A stretch of 64,000 nt of DNA from positions 1-64,000 of the forward strand of contig DIVZ01000002.1 of assembly GCA_002423395.1 (NCBI GenBank), read 5' to 3'. Source of the DNA: Eubacteriaceae bacterium UBA6119 (GTDB taxonomy: Bacteria > Bacillota > Clostridia > Eubacteriales > UBA1433). Below, piece after piece: positions 33,741 through 42,749 of this stretch (position 1 is the stretch's first letter; each line of letters starts with the position of its first letter). Made by a program: the position numbers and the translations under genes. The notes under the pieces were generated by a model. The model made no database searches, was not told the origin of the DNA, and was given only the letters and a program-made list of their open reading frames with translations.

Positions 33741-35015
33741 TTATTCAAGCCATGAGGGTACGCAGTCGCTTCTCGTCATATCCTCCCAGTTTTCCCTTTT
33801 TACCATTATCTCGCTCTTATCGCCTTTAAGAAGCACTACCGCTGGGCGAGGAAGTCGGTTGTAATTGCTTGACATAGAGTAATTATACGCCCCTGTGTTA
33901 AGCACCGCAAGTATGTCGCCGGGTTCGCATTTGGGAATTAATATATCACTTATCAAAGTATCCGTCTCGCAGCACTTGCCGGATATTGTAACAAGGTCGT
34001 TTTTCTCATCGTTAAATCTGTTTGCAACATAAGCCCTGTGCACCGCATGATAAAGAGCTGGGCGCGGATTTTCATACATTCCGCCGTCTACGCTTACGTA
34101 TTTGCGCAGGTACGGTATTTCTTTTACTGTGCCTACTTTATAAAGGGTAATACCGGCTGTACCGACAATGTATCTGCCGGGTTCAACGATTATTTTAGGT
34201 ATATCTATCTCAAGCTCTCTGCATTTATCTGCCAGGAGCTGATGAAGTGACGACACGTATTCGTCTACTGAGAATATTGCTTCGTCTGCCAGGTAATTTA
34301 TGCCAAATCCCCCGCCGAGGTTAAGTTCCTGAATTTTAATGCCCAGCTCTTCAATGTTGTACATCAGCTCAAGCATGTTGTTAGCGGCTATAATAAACGA
34401 GTTTTTAGCAAATATCTGTGAGCCTATATGACAATGCAGACCTATAAGATTTAAATGTTCGCAATTAGATACACATCTTGCCGCTCTCATCGCAATTGAA
34501 ATGGGTATTCCGAACTTTGAGTCAATTCTTCCAGTCTGCACATATTCATGTGTATGAGCCTCTATATTCGGCGTTACCCTAATATGCACATTTTGTTTTT
34601 TGTTCATTTTTGCGCATATACTTTGCAGCAGTTCTATTTCATATAAGCTGTCTATGACAATGCGGCCAACATTATTTTCAAGCGCGTACATTATTTCTTC
34701 TTCGCTTTTATTGCTGCCGTGCAGAGTTACTCTGTTAGCCGATATCCCCGCTTTTAGAGCGGTATACAGCTCTCCTCCGCTTACAACGTCTATTGATATG
34801 TTTTCGTCTTTTATGATTTTGCACATAGCAAGATTTAAAAAAGCTTTGCCGGCATAATTTATATCAAATTTAAGCCCTTCTTTTTTAAAGGCCGATTTTA
34901 TTGTAATAATGTTCTGCCTTATAATATCTTCGCTCATTACATATAATGGAGTGCCGTATTTTTCTGCTAGCCCCACCGTATCATGTCCTGAAAAAATAAA
35001 ATGATTTGTCTTCAC
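33741..35015 (-). CDS. lysA: Diaminopimelate decarboxylase
   Basis: A 424-residue fold-III PLP decarboxylase making L-lysine from meso-diaminopimelate. The PLP lysine is Lys57 (NYAGKAF). GGGFGINY binds phosphate, and CCETDTLI supplies the active-site Cys from the second subunit. The start is GTG after an AGGTGG site. It heads the unit lysA-M50-scpA-scpB. I saw no lysine riboswitch in the short upstream gap. Confidence 0.93.
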   Translation of the reverse strand: MKTNHFIFSGHDTVGLAEKYGTPLYVMSEDIIRQNIITIKSAFKKEGLKFDINYAGKAFLNLAMCKIIKDENISIDVVSGGELYTALKAGISANRVTLHGSNKSEEEIMYALENNVGRIVIDSLYEIELLQSICAKMNKKQNVHIRVTPNIEAHTHEYVQTGRIDSKFGIPISIAMRAARCVSNCEHLNLIGLHCHIGSQIFAKNSFIIAANNMLELMYNIEELGIKIQELNLGGGFGINYLADEAIFSVDEYVSSLHQLLADKCRELEIDIPKIIVEPGRYIVGTAGITLYKVGTVKEIPYLRKYVSVDGGMYENPRPALYHAVHRAYVANRFNDEKNDLVTISGKCCETDTLISDILIPKCEPGDILAVLNTGAYNYSMSSNYNRLPRPAVVLLKGDKSEIMVKRENWEDMTRSDCVPSWLE

Positions 35016-35107
35016 GCTCTACCACCTGTATTACTATAAATTAAGATATTATTTTATCAAATAATTATATAATAATCAAATTATATTTAATTGTGTTTTA
35101 AACAAAA

Positions 35108-35140
35108 TAAAAGCGCATATAATACGCGCTTTTATTTTTA
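35108..35140 (-). terminator. Terminator of the 2-oxoacid oxidoreductase operon
   Basis: The minus-strand stem AAAAGCGC/GCGCTTTT with a 9-base loop, followed by a T-rich tract, 25 bases beyond the last gene. Confidence 0.82.
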
Positions 35141-35162
35141 AATATTTGATTACAAATTAAGA

Positions 35163-35696
35163 TTATACTAATTCTGCTCCGGCTTTAATGCAGGCAATAT
35201 TAGAATCTACAAATTTAGCTTTGTCGCCTGTGAATGTCTTTTTGACCAATTCATAAAGGCTGTCAAGCGAAACTGTTCCGGTAACTTTTGCATATGCGCC
35301 AAGTATTACCATATTTCCGCCTTTAGCATTTCCGATTTTTTCAGCAACTGTGTTTGCGTCAATATAGTATACGCTTATATCTGTACGTGTTGCTTTTTCT
35401 TTTATTACTGAGCTGTTTATGAAAAGCTTTCCGCCTTTTAAAACAGCCGATTCAAATTTGTGCAGCGACGGCAAGTTCATTGCTATTACAGAATCCGCTT
35501 CCAAAAGCTGAGCTGAGCCTATTTCGCTGTCCGATACAACAACACTGCAGTTAGCTGTGCCGCCTCTCATTTCAGGACCATAAGACGGAGCCCATGTTAC
35601 TTCTTTGCCTTCTGAAAAACCAGCGTATGCTATCATTTGGCCAACACGAAGAACGCCCTGTCCACCGAAACCTGCAACTATTACTTGTTCTAACAT
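35163..35696 (-). CDS. 2-oxoacid:ferredoxin oxidoreductase, gamma subunit
   Basis: A 177-residue gamma subunit with the start GFGGQGVLRVGQMIAYAG and the motif WAPSYGPEMRGGTANC. With the alpha, beta and ferredoxin subunits next to it, it forms a CoA-dependent 2-oxoacid:ferredoxin oxidoreductase. The four-gene layout fits the 2-oxoglutarate or branched-chain (Vor) types rather than pyruvate:ferredoxin oxidoreductase. It is the last gene of the operon. Confidence 0.9.
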   Translation of the reverse strand: MLEQVIVAGFGGQGVLRVGQMIAYAGFSEGKEVTWAPSYGPEMRGGTANCSVVVSDSEIGSAQLLEADSVIAMNLPSLHKFESAVLKGGKLFINSSVIKEKATRTDISVYYIDANTVAEKIGNAKGGNMVILGAYAKVTGTVSLDSLYELVKKTFTGDKAKFVDSNIACIKAGAELV

Positions 35697-35713
35697 TTCA
35701 CATTCCCTCCTTC

Positions 35714-36448
35714 TTAATAATCCTTATAATTTCCTAACGGATAGTAAGGAATCAGATTTTCCTCTAACCATTTAAGAGCGTTTACAGCAGAGTAGCCCCA
35801 GTTTGTAGGACATGTTGACAATACTTCAACAAGACCGAAACCTTTGCCTTCAAGCTGCAACTCAAATGCTCTTCTTATTGCTTTTTTTGCTTTTCTTACG
35901 TTTGCTGGATTATTTACTGATACACGTTCTACAAATTTAGCGCCTTCAATTGTCGCAATCATTTCAGCTATTCTTATAGGTTTTCCGCAATGTTCTTCGC
36001 TTCTTCCGTAAGGAGCCGTTGTTGCTTTTTGTCCAACCAAAGTTGTAGGCGCCATCTGTCCGCCTGTCATACCGTAAATTGCGTTATTTACAAATATTGT
36101 GGAGATTTTTTCTCCTCTGTGAGCGGCATGTACTATTTCCGCAGTACCGATTGACGCTAAGTCGCCGTCGCCCTGGTATGTGAAAACAAATTTGTCAGGA
36201 TGTGTTCTTTTTATGCCTGTCGCAACTGCCGGAGCTCTTCCGTGACCTGCTATATACATGTCACACGCGAAGAAGAAATCGCAAAGCGCTGAACATCCAA
36301 CTGGGCCTACGCCTATTGCTTTGTCATAAACTCCGAGTTCAACTAAGTTTTCAGCTACGAGTTTATGGATTATCCCATGGGTACAACCTGGGCAATATGT
36401 TAACGGCGCGTCCGTTAAAGCTATTGATTTTTTATATACAACTGCCAT
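35714..36448 (-). CDS. 2-oxoacid:ferredoxin oxidoreductase, beta subunit (TPP-binding)
   Basis: A 244-residue beta subunit. YCPGCTHGIIHKL supplies a motif typical of the family, and the thiamine diphosphate site GDGDLASIGTAEIVHAAHRGEKISTIFVNNAIYGMTGGQ follows. It overlaps the alpha gene by one base and is 17 bases from the gamma gene. Substrate assignment is as for the other subunits. Confidence 0.9.
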   Translation of the reverse strand: MAVVYKKSIALTDAPLTYCPGCTHGIIHKLVAENLVELGVYDKAIGVGPVGCSALCDFFFACDMYIAGHGRAPAVATGIKRTHPDKFVFTYQGDGDLASIGTAEIVHAAHRGEKISTIFVNNAIYGMTGGQMAPTTLVGQKATTAPYGRSEEHCGKPIRIAEMIATIEGAKFVERVSVNNPANVRKAKKAIRRAFELQLEGKGFGLVEVLSTCPTNWGYSAVNALKWLEENLIPYYPLGNYKDY

Positions 36449-37509
36449 TATTTTGTACCTCCTAATATATTTTTAACTTTTTCGAATACTTGTTCCGGAA
36501 TGATTGGGTTTCCGCCTGTTCTTCCGAAGAATTCTACCGGATATTTTCCTAGTACTGATAATCTAACATCTTCTATCATTTGACCGCAGCTTTGTTCTAC
36601 TGCGAGTATTGCTTTGCATTTAGGATTGATTTTGTCAAAAGCAACTTTGGGGAACGGATAAAGGCTTATTGGTCTTATTAAACCTACTTTCAATCCTTCT
36701 TCTTTTGCTTTTTTAAGTACGTTCTTGCATGCTCTGCTCGGTGTGCCGTAAGCAACTAGAACAAGGTCAGCGTCTTCAACGTCTATTGATTCATATTTAA
36801 CGTATTTTTCGGATATTTCTTTTAATTTAGCCTGGATTTTATTGTTTTTAGCTTCCAAAACGTCTGCCGCCAAATCCATAGCGTTTATTCTATTGTGGAC
36901 TCCTCTTGCTATGTGATTACCATCTGCCGCCCACGGTTTGTTGGGCACATATTTTTTGTACTCAGGTATTTCAACAGGTTCCATCATCTGGCCTATCATA
37001 CCGTCGCCTAAAACTAAAACAGGCATTCTGTATTCATCTGCTATATCGAATGCTTCAACTATTAAGTCTGCGCATTCCTGAACGCTTGCGGGTGCGAAAC
37101 ACGGATGATAGTAGTCACCGTTTCCGCCGCCTCTTGTACACATGAAATAGTCGCCCTGCTGCGGCAAAATATTGCCAAGACCCGGGCCGCCTCTTGAAAT
37201 GTTAACAATAACTGCCGGCAATTCAGCAGATACCATATATGTCAGTCCTTCTTGTTTAAGAGCAAGTCCCGGAGATGATGTTGATGTTATTACTCTTGCG
37301 CCTGCGCCGGCTGCTCCGTATACCATGTAACTGGCAGCTACTTCACTTTCAGCCTGAAGAAAACAAGCGCCTACTTTCGGCATTTCTCTTGCCATAAACT
37401 CAATTAATTCACTTTGCGGTGTTATAGGATAACCGAAGAAATGCGTAGCGCCTGCATTTATTGCTGCCTGAGCTATTGCTTCGTTACCTTTCATCAATTT
37501 TTTTGCCAT
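36448..37509 (-). CDS. vorB: 2-oxoacid:ferredoxin oxidoreductase, alpha subunit (VorB-like)
   Basis: A 353-residue alpha subunit. The start KGNEAIAQAAINAGATHFFGYPITPQSELIE and the block ITSTSSPGLALKQEGLTYM are characteristic. Annotators usually call proteins of this length and operon VorB (3-methyl-2-oxobutanoate) but the 2-oxoglutarate enzyme (KorA) is very similar; sequence reading alone does not settle it. The enzyme makes acyl-CoA with reduced ferredoxin in anaerobes. Confidence 0.85.
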   Translation of the reverse strand: MAKKLMKGNEAIAQAAINAGATHFFGYPITPQSELIEFMAREMPKVGACFLQAESEVAASYMVYGAAGAGARVITSTSSPGLALKQEGLTYMVSAELPAVIVNISRGGPGLGNILPQQGDYFMCTRGGGNGDYYHPCFAPASVQECADLIVEAFDIADEYRMPVLVLGDGMIGQMMEPVEIPEYKKYVPNKPWAADGNHIARGVHNRINAMDLAADVLEAKNNKIQAKLKEISEKYVKYESIDVEDADLVLVAYGTPSRACKNVLKKAKEEGLKVGLIRPISLYPFPKVAFDKINPKCKAILAVEQSCGQMIEDVRLSVLGKYPVEFFGRTGGNPIIPEQVFEKVKNILGGTK

Positions 37510-37529
37510 TTTTTCCTTCTCCTTCCTTC

Positions 37530-37739
37530 CTATTCTTTTTCAACAGTAATGATACTGTCCGGACACATAATCGCGCAGGTTCCGCACGCTATGCATTCGT
37601 CATTTACAACTGTTACAGGAAAGTATCCTTTCGTATTGGTTTCTTTTCCTAATTCTAAGGTTTTTTTGGGACAGAAATTAACACACAGTTCACAGCCTTT
37701 GCATTTTTCTGAGTCAATTGTGAGTTTTCCTTTTGCCAT
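37530..37739 (-). CDS. 2x[4Fe-4S] ferredoxin subunit of 2-oxoacid oxidoreductase
   Basis: A 69-residue ferredoxin-like delta subunit with two [4Fe-4S] motifs (CKGCELCVNFCPKK and CIACGTCAIMCPDS). It carries electrons from the TPP centre to free ferredoxin. It lies between the ATPase-like gene and the alpha subunit. Confidence 0.92.
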   Translation of the reverse strand: MAKGKLTIDSEKCKGCELCVNFCPKKTLELGKETNTKGYFPVTVVNDECIACGTCAIMCPDSIITVEKE

Positions 37740-37763
37740 TTTATTGCCACCTTTCTTATTTAT

Positions 37764-38459
37764 TTAAAGCCACTCGGGCCTCATAAGCAGTTTCATCGGG
37801 AATTTTTTCCCTGCTAGATCATATTTGCTCATATCCACCATGTTCTCAATATACGACGCATAAACAACCGGCAAGCCCGTATACTCGCTCACCTCTCGCA
37901 CTAATTTATCGCCTGCCAAGATATCCTGTTCAGACGTTTCTCTTACTAAATGAGTATTGTTTACAAGCCCATTTATTTTTAGCTTTGATTTAAGTTCAAT
38001 ACCTTCCATAAAATCAACGACTTGCTGAACCGTAGTTGTTTCCGGTCTGTTTGCATTTACAACCATCCACATTTTATAATCAATTTTTTCAATATTTTCC
38101 GAAAATCGCCCCAAGGCCGTTGCCCCTACGGGGTTTCCGCCAACGTCAATTATTCCAAAATATTTATCTGTTTGAGTTAATACGTTAAATTCAGCGGAGA
38201 CCGAAGGAAGATCTATCGAGTTAGAATCTTTTACACTTAAGCTTGATGCTATTACTCTTATGCCTTTAGAATTGAGTTCATCTGCAATTTCTCTCGAACG
38301 AAAATAAGGATTAACAATATCCAGGTCTGCAATGGCTACATTTTCTCCTTGCGACTGCATATATTCTGCATAGTTTACTGAAAATTCTGTTTTTCCGCTT
38401 CCGTAATGTCCTACAATGATAGTTAATTTGATGTTTTTGGGATTAATATTTGGAGTCAT
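37764..38459 (-). CDS. P-loop ATPase (MinD/ParA-like), linked to oxidoreductase operon
   Basis: A 231-residue SIMIBI-class P-loop protein. Its Walker A is GHYGSGKTEF near residues 17-26, followed by ADLDIVNPYFRSRE and the Walker B-like IIDVGGNPVGATALG. The same gene often precedes Vor/Kor operons in Clostridia, suggesting a role in maturation or regulation of the enzyme, but I know of no demonstrated function. It is the first gene after the promoter and the Rex-like site. Confidence 0.8.
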   Translation of the reverse strand: MTPNINPKNIKLTIIVGHYGSGKTEFSVNYAEYMQSQGENVAIADLDIVNPYFRSREIADELNSKGIRVIASSLSVKDSNSIDLPSVSAEFNVLTQTDKYFGIIDVGGNPVGATALGRFSENIEKIDYKMWMVVNANRPETTTVQQVVDFMEGIELKSKLKINGLVNNTHLVRETSEQDILAGDKLVREVSEYTGLPVVYASYIENMVDMSKYDLAGKKFPMKLLMRPEWL

Positions 38460-38470
38460 CAGAACCTCTA

Positions 38471-38488
38471 AAGTTAAATTTTTAACAA
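38471..38488. promoter_or_regulatory. Rex-like operator
   Basis: On the minus strand TTGTTAA-AAAT-TTAACTT matches the clostridial Rex site TTGTTAA-N4-TTAACAA at 12 of 14 positions. It lies just downstream of the expected transcription start, where a redox repressor would block the operon. Rex itself is not in the window. Confidence 0.45.
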
Positions 38489-38504
38489 CGTTTTACCAAA
38501 AAAT

Positions 38505-38533
38505 ACAATAGCACAAAACCAATGCAATGTCAA
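38505..38533 (-). promoter_or_regulatory. Sigma-A promoter of the 2-oxoacid oxidoreductase operon
   Basis: A perfect TTGACA (38533-38528), a 17-base spacer and TATTGT (38510-38505), about 45 bases before the first start codon. Confidence 0.8.
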
Positions 38534-38655
38534 TATACAAGCATTATTTTTGTTGCATTCTAAAAGTACTTTTAATATTTAGATTATTCTATTATGTCGA
38601 AAAAAATAGTCATTATTCTTATTTTTTAAATTTATTTATATTCTTTGTTGTTCAA

Positions 38656-38694
38656 TAAAAAAAGAATTGTATAAGTTTTAACTCCAATTCTTTT
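38656..38694 (-). terminator. Terminator after the MurJ-like gene
   Basis: On the minus strand a 10-bp stem (38694-38685 with 38669-38660), a 15-base loop and a T-run. Confidence 0.75.
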
Positions 38695-38710
38695 ATATCA
38701 TTTTAAGATA

Positions 38711-40519
38711 TTAATTATCTTTTTTTTCGGTTTTAACAATTTTATTTTTAATCAGCAAAATTAAATTTCTGAAAAAGCTATATATTGTATTTTTTAATTT
38801 ATTAAAAAATTTTGGCAGTGTCTTATTAAATATTTTTTTCCATACTGCAACAGTATTTTTAATAAAATCTGTCTGTATTGCGATTTTTATATATTTTAAA
38901 TTTGAAATATCATTTAATTTGATTCTTTGTCTTGCACTGTATTTTGCATCTTTTATAATTTCATAACCGATATCAACGCCGCCTGAGATTGCCGCAGTTG
39001 GATAATATATAATTTCTTTTTTCTTTAATCCTTTGATATTTACATGCAAAACCACATCATCGCATAAACGTTTCAATACAAATCTGTATCCGAGTACAAA
39101 TACAATTGCCGCCGAAGCCATACAAAGTATAATATGTGCAAGCGTGCTTGTTATTGAGTAAAATATTGCCGAAAATACTATCATAGCAAAGATGCTTATG
39201 GGAATGCATGACAGAAGAACTTTAAACATATTTTTAACAGAAGCCACTATATTGGCAGCATCAACTTTGTTTTTAAGTTTAAATGCCAACAGCGCTGCTG
39301 CAATAATATAAGAGATAGACGACGCAAGCGCAATTCCGAAAAGTTTAAGAGGAATTACCAATAAAAAGTCTAGGCCGATATTTATTAATATAGATATAAC
39401 AGTAACTATTATAGGAGTTTTCCTGTCTGAAAACGAAAAATATATATTATCAAGTATAAATTTCAGCCCCATTGGCAGTATTCCAATTGCGTAAGCAATT
39501 AATATTCGAGAAGTTAATAGTCTGTTGTTTCCGCTAAATGCGCCTCTTTCAAAAAGCCCCATAACGATAGGGCTTGCAAAACAAATAATAAAAAAACTTA
39601 CAGGCACAAAAACAAGCATTATATTATCTGTATTTTTTATTATTGATTCATTCGTAGCTTTTATATCGTTTTTCGCAATGCTGTTTTTTAGTGAAAAGAA
39701 ATTTACAGTAATTATAAAAAATAATATGGCGGTAATTACCTGTATTATATTCTGCGAATAAAACAAAGCCGAAATACTGCCTGAACTTAAAGTTGAAGCA
39801 AAATTTCTGTCAAAAAAGTATCCTGCTTGATATAGAAAAAGATTTAAGCATATAGGCGCAAGATATATTATGGTATATTTTATATCTTCTTTTTTCTTAT
39901 TTTTATTATCGGATTTATTTCTATTCATAAAGAGAAGTATTGTTATAATGACAGCAGAAACCACATAACCTGTAAGCGATGAAATTCCTAAGACATTAAG
40001 ACTATCTGCCTCGCTTATTAGTATACCTATTATAACAGCAGTGAATACGGGTATAGATTCAATTGAAATTGATAATGTTGAATTTGCTCCTCTTGCGTAG
40101 CTTTTAACGGAGCATATGACCAATATGGGAATGCAGGCGTATATAGTCATTTTTAAGACTGCTGACGTATTGGTTATAACATTCTCGGAAAAGCCGAAAG
40201 CAAATATTTTTACCGCAATACCGGGATAAAAAAAACCTAGTGAGCTTATTGCCAAAGCAATGATTATCATTACGGTTGATACTAACGCAAAACTTAGCTT
40301 CTTTTCTTTTTTTGCCTGTTTATAAAAAAGTCCCGCGGTTACAGCCATAGTGAAAGTTACAATAAAAACCGGAACTGCCATAGCGGTAATATAAGCGTCA
40401 CTGTATTGGCTTGCTCCGTATTTATACGACAAAACAATGTTTGATGCCAGGCTTAAAAGTTTATATAATATAAATCCTATTAAAACATGATATGATAACT
40501 TCATTGTCTTTGCTTTCAT
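38711..40519 (-). CDS. MurJ/MviN-like lipid II flippase family protein
   Basis: A polytopic membrane protein of about 602 residues from the MurJ/MviN (MOP) superfamily, with roughly 14 hydrophobic segments up to about residue 480. The start KLLSLASNIVLSYKYGASQYSDAYITA has the family's conserved N-terminal helix. A C-terminal tail of about 115 residues, rich in Lys and Asn, has no counterpart in ordinary MurJ (about 520 residues). I prefer the ATG at 40519 because GGAG lies six bases upstream of it; the ATG at 40531 has no ribosome site. It may be a second, specialised flippase. Confidence 0.8.
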   Translation of the reverse strand: MKAKTMKLSYHVLIGFILYKLLSLASNIVLSYKYGASQYSDAYITAMAVPVFIVTFTMAVTAGLFYKQAKKEKKLSFALVSTVMIIIALAISSLGFFYPGIAVKIFAFGFSENVITNTSAVLKMTIYACIPILVICSVKSYARGANSTLSISIESIPVFTAVIIGILISEADSLNVLGISSLTGYVVSAVIITILLFMNRNKSDNKNKKKEDIKYTIIYLAPICLNLFLYQAGYFFDRNFASTLSSGSISALFYSQNIIQVITAILFFIITVNFFSLKNSIAKNDIKATNESIIKNTDNIMLVFVPVSFFIICFASPIVMGLFERGAFSGNNRLLTSRILIAYAIGILPMGLKFILDNIYFSFSDRKTPIIVTVISILINIGLDFLLVIPLKLFGIALASSISYIIAAALLAFKLKNKVDAANIVASVKNMFKVLLSCIPISIFAMIVFSAIFYSITSTLAHIILCMASAAIVFVLGYRFVLKRLCDDVVLHVNIKGLKKKEIIYYPTAAISGGVDIGYEIIKDAKYSARQRIKLNDISNLKYIKIAIQTDFIKNTVAVWKKIFNKTLPKFFNKLKNTIYSFFRNLILLIKNKIVKTEKKDN

Positions 40520-40601
40520 ATTTTTCTCCATAATGTGCTGTCGTAAAATTCAAATCAATATTAAACTGCAGTAAAATATTTTAACACATTTCGTAAAATT
40601 A

Positions 40602-42281
40602 TCAATTAATATCTTTCGCCATTTCAAGCATCTGCCTTGCGTGATCGATTGCGTTTTGTGTTATATTTACGCCGCCGACCATTTTAGCTATTTCGGCAAC
40701 TCTTTCTTCATCATCGAGTATTACAAGCTCGGTTTGCGTTATTTGCGTATCACTTCTTTTTCTTGCCGAAAAATGAGTATCCGCAGCGGAAGCTATCTGA
40801 ACAAGGTGCGTAATTAACAGCACCTGATAATTTTTGCTTAGTTTTTTTAGCTTATTTGCAGTAATCTGCGCCGTTCTTCCGCTAATTCCTGTATCAATTT
40901 CGTCAAATATTAACGTTCTGATTTCATTGTCCGTAACAAGGATTTTGATTGCGAGCATAAGCCTGCTCATCTCGCCGCCGGATGCAATTTTGCTTATAGG
41001 TCTTGCTTCGTAGCCTTTGTTTGCGGTAAACAAAAATTCAGCTTCATCATATCCGTCCTTGCGTATCGCTCTTGCGGCCTGCCCTTTTTTTATATCGACT
41101 ATAAACACCGCATCAGGCATTGAAAGTTCGTTTAATTGACATACAACACTTTTTTCGAGTTCATCTTTAGCTTTATATCGCAGCTCAGATAAAATATCCG
41201 CTTTTATAAAATATTGTTCTTTTTTCTGTTTTTCTTCTTTTGATTTATTTTCAATCTCAAAATCAAGATTAGATATTTTTGATAATTTCTCGCACATTTC
41301 CTCTTTCAGCGCAAGTATTTGCTCAATACTTTCGCCGTAACGTCTTTTTAACTGTGTAATTTCGTAAGCTCTTTGCTCAAGGTCATCAATGCTTGCATTG
41401 CCAAAATCTCCTTCTGCTATGTAATCTCTTAAAGAAAGATAAACATCTTCAACGCCCGCAATAGCGGTGTCGAGTTTTTCACAATACACACCCAGTGAAG
41501 TGTCTGCAATCATGGCTTTGTTTAAGTAGATAATAGAGTTTTGAAGATTTTGAAATACGCTCTTTTCATTTTTATATATTAACTCATATGCTTTTTGTAC
41601 ATTATCGTATATAAGCGCATGATTTTTAAGCTTTACAATCTTTTTCTCAATTTCCGCATCTTCGTCTATTATTAAATTTGCAGACTGTATCTGTGATATG
41701 TCATACACAAGTTTTTCTTTTTGTATTTCTATATCCTTTGAATACGATATAAGCTCGTCAAGTTCTTTTTTTGTTTTTATATATTCTGTATATGCAGCTT
41801 GCACTTCTTTTAGAATATCTGCAATTTTATCGTCGTATTTGTCTAAAAATTTAATGTGTGTTGACACATCAAACAAACATTGGTGTTCGTGCTGACCGTG
41901 AATGTCTACAAGCACGCTGCCCAATGTTTTTAAATCTTGTATTGTAACTATAGTTGAATTTACCCTGCATATGTTTTTCCCGTTTGTGAAAACCTGGCGG
42001 GACAGAATAAGCTGATTTTGTACATCTATTCCCATCTCTCTTGCAATACGGCAAGCCGCGCTTGTCTGGTCAATATCAAATACCGCCTGAACAGTTGTTT
42101 TTTCCGCGTCTTGGCGTATACTTTCTTTTTTCGCGCGGTATCCTAAAGCGAGTGAGAGTGCATCGACTATAATCGATTTTCCGGCTCCTGTCTCACCCGT
42201 TATTACGTTTAATTTATCTCCGAATTCTATAACCGCGTTTTTAATAATTGCGAAATCATTAATACTAAGCCCAGAAAGCAT
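40602..42281 (-). CDS. recN: DNA repair protein RecN
   Basis: A 559-residue SMC-like ATPase in double-strand break repair. Walker A GETGAGKS is at residues 29-36, coiled coils fill the middle, and the C-terminal Walker B is LIFDEIDTGISG. It ends the ten-gene prmA operon, 11 bases after argR. Unlike many spore-formers, spoIVB and spo0A do not follow it here. Confidence 0.95.
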   Translation of the reverse strand: MLSGLSINDFAIIKNAVIEFGDKLNVITGETGAGKSIIVDALSLALGYRAKKESIRQDAEKTTVQAVFDIDQTSAACRIAREMGIDVQNQLILSRQVFTNGKNICRVNSTIVTIQDLKTLGSVLVDIHGQHEHQCLFDVSTHIKFLDKYDDKIADILKEVQAAYTEYIKTKKELDELISYSKDIEIQKEKLVYDISQIQSANLIIDEDAEIEKKIVKLKNHALIYDNVQKAYELIYKNEKSVFQNLQNSIIYLNKAMIADTSLGVYCEKLDTAIAGVEDVYLSLRDYIAEGDFGNASIDDLEQRAYEITQLKRRYGESIEQILALKEEMCEKLSKISNLDFEIENKSKEEKQKKEQYFIKADILSELRYKAKDELEKSVVCQLNELSMPDAVFIVDIKKGQAARAIRKDGYDEAEFLFTANKGYEARPISKIASGGEMSRLMLAIKILVTDNEIRTLIFDEIDTGISGRTAQITANKLKKLSKNYQVLLITHLVQIASAADTHFSARKRSDTQITQTELVILDDEERVAEIAKMVGGVNITQNAIDHARQMLEMAKDIN

Positions 42282-42291
42282 ATTTAACTAC

Positions 42292-42741
42292 CTATTTTAA
42301 ATATTTTTTTAAATGGTTTAATAAATCAATTGATGCCTTTTCATTTTTAAGCAATATGAAAATTGTGTCATCGCCTGCAAGACAGCCTACTATTTCGCTC
42401 CATTCGGTAAGGTCAATTGTAACTGCCGCAGCGTGCGCCATTCCGTTTAAAGTTTTTACAACCACTATGTTTCCGGAATAATCAAGCGATATGACTGCTT
42501 CCTTGAAAACATTCATCATACGTTCGTTTACAGGTATTGAATCGTCTTTATATTTTGTATAACGGTATCTTCCGTTCGAATCCATCATCTTAATAAGCTT
42601 GATTTCTTTAATATCGCGGCTTATTGTGGCTTGCGTAATATCGTAACCTTCTGCTTTAAGTCTTTCCGCAAGTTCTTCCTGAGTTTCGATCGGACTGTTT
42701 TCGATAATTTCAAGAATTTTGTTCTGCCTTTTTACTTTCAT
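42292..42741 (-). CDS. argR: Arginine repressor
   Basis: A 149-residue ArgR. The N-terminal winged helix has the pattern QEELAERLKAEGYDITQATISRDIKEIKL. The C-terminal domain senses arginine and forms hexamers (GMAHAAAVTIDL, GCLAGDDTIFI). It controls arginine genes, none of which are in the window. It sits between nadK and recN, the standard clostridial order. Confidence 0.95.
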   Translation of the reverse strand: MKVKRQNKILEIIENSPIETQEELAERLKAEGYDITQATISRDIKEIKLIKMMDSNGRYRYTKYKDDSIPVNERMMNVFKEAVISLDYSGNIVVVKTLNGMAHAAAVTIDLTEWSEIVGCLAGDDTIFILLKNEKASIDLLNHLKKYLK

Positions 42742-42749
42742 ATTTACCC

